Origin: Lachnospiraceae bacterium
GTDB taxonomy: Bacteria > Bacillota_A > Clostridia > Lachnospirales > Lachnospiraceae
NCBI GenBank assembly: GCA_017553965.1
Contig: JAFZJK010000026.1
Coordinates: forward strand, 1-5,570
Length of the DNA stretch: 5,570 nt
Reading direction: 5' to 3'
Shown here piece after piece: positions 4,862 to 5,570 of this stretch; the stretch's first letter is position 1; the number at the start of each line of letters is the position of its first letter. Below the pieces are notes generated by a model. That model saw nothing but the letters and a program-made list of their open reading frames with translations, ran no database searches and had not been told where the DNA came from. The position numbers and the translations under genes are program-made.

Positions 4862-5570
4862 TTATACCCTTTGATCTGCCTTCTGTCTTCTTAATATCTC
4901 TTCATCCGTAACAGTTGAAAGCCTGTCCAAGAGATTTACCATAAATGTACCGCTGCCTTTTTCCGTTTCGGCCAATTCTCCGCATACTCCAAACATTAAG
5001 GATGCAGCCAATGTCGCTTCATATCCGTCTGCCACAGATAGAAACGCAGCACACAAAGCGCCAAGCATACACCCTGTTCCGGTAACTGTCGTAAGTTGAG
5101 AGCTTCCGTTTTTTACATGTGTTACTCTCCTACCGTCGGTAATGATGTCCGTTGCCCCGCTGGCAAGTATCGTAGTATGTAATGTGCCAGCAAGTTCAAT
5201 AGCAGCTTTTTCCGCTTCTTCTACCGTCAAGGATATATCGGCATCAACTCCGCTTGAAGAATACTCCTGACGATAAAGAGCATATATCTCAGAGTAATTG
5301 CCTTTTATTACTGTCGGTATTGATTCATTGATCAGCAAAAAAGCATAATCTCTTCTTGTTTTAAGACATGCGATCCCACAAACATCCAGGACGGATCTGA
5401 GGTTGTTTTTGCCTGCTTCCTTAGTAGAGATAAGCATGGATTCTTTTCTGACATCAGTGATATTTCCCAGATTAAGCATCAACGCACCGGCACTTTTTGT
5501 GATGATAGCAGCCTCTTCGGGATGCTCTGCCATCATCGGACGGGCACCCGTGGACAGTATCGTATTTGCA
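4862..5570 (-). CDS. thiM: Hydroxyethylthiazole kinase ThiM (N-terminus outside window)
   Basis: The C-terminal 235 residues of a ribokinase-like kinase that phosphorylates 4-methyl-5-(2-hydroxyethyl)thiazole, a salvage step feeding ThiE. The open frame runs to the window edge and begins ANTILSTGARPMMAEHPEE, which matches the interior of ThiM (ANTLLALGASPVMA in typical members). The ATG at 5536 is therefore an internal methionine and not the start. Further motifs are LNLGNITD, PTVIKGNYSEI and the anion hole TVTGTGCMLGALCAAF with the conserved Cys at visible residue 167. In Bacillus subtilis this Cys is residue 198, so about 30 N-terminal residues are missing. A Lys takes the place of the Arg seen in IRGN of some members, a mild change. 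The stop at 4862 is 19 nt before thiE, as expected in a thiM-thiE salvage operon. Any leader riboswitch or promoter would lie beyond 5570. Confidence 0.95.
   Translation of the reverse strand, partial: ANTILSTGARPMMAEHPEEAAIITKSAGALMLNLGNITDVRKESMLISTKEAGKNNLRSVLDVCGIACLKTRRDYAFLLINESIPTVIKGNYSEIYALYRQEYSSSGVDADISLTVEEAEKAAIELAGTLHTTILASGATDIITDGRRVTHVKNGSSQLTTVTGTGCMLGALCAAFLSVADGYEATLAASLMFGVCGELAETEKGSGTFMVNLLDRLSTVTDEEILRRQKADQRV

Noticed and set aside
5534..5536. ATG at 5536 as the thiM start
   Set aside because: The frame stays open to the window edge and the 11 codons upstream encode ANTILSTGARP, a conserved interior part of ThiM.

Overview
The window is a moderately AT-rich stretch from a bacterium that looks like a member of the Firmicutes, most likely a clostridial / Lachnospiraceae-type genome. 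That placement is inferred from the AGGAG-type ribosome binding sites, the short intergenic gaps, the codon choice and the flavour of the proteins; no rRNA or other marker is present to confirm it. All seven genes read on the minus strand, so transcription runs from high to low coordinates.

Right-hand block (5570 down to about 1874): a thiamine salvage operon in the order thiM (hydroxyethylthiazole kinase, 5' end cut by the window edge), thiE (thiamine-phosphate synthase), thiD (HMP/HMP-P kinase), a class I SAM-dependent methyltransferase of unknown substrate, and a TenA-type thiaminase II. Gaps are 17-19 nt, except for 79 nt between thiE and thiD, which holds a stem-loop. The block ends in a clear intrinsic terminator at 1876-1904. 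ThiM phosphorylates the recovered thiazole alcohol, ThiD makes HMP-PP from HMP, ThiE joins the two to thiamine phosphate, and TenA recovers the pyrimidine from degraded thiamine. No de novo genes (thiC, thiG, thiH) and no TPP riboswitch are visible; the operon's promoter and leader lie beyond position 5570.

Left-hand block (about 1867 down to 1): a second transcription unit. It starts with two copies of an operator-like dyad (1811-1867) directly upstream of a good sigma-70-type promoter (TTGACT, 17 nt, TATTAT). The promoter drives an orphan AAA-type ATPase with a C-terminal DUF4143 / PD-(D/E)XK-like domain. Fourteen nt after it comes an M18-family aminopeptidase that runs off the left edge.

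Most of the window is ordinary metabolism. The parts worth a second look are the duplicated dyad upstream of the ATPase promoter, the unexplained methyltransferase inside a thiamine salvage operon, and the strand-specific stem-loop between thiE and thiD. I do not see evidence for a wholly new system here.
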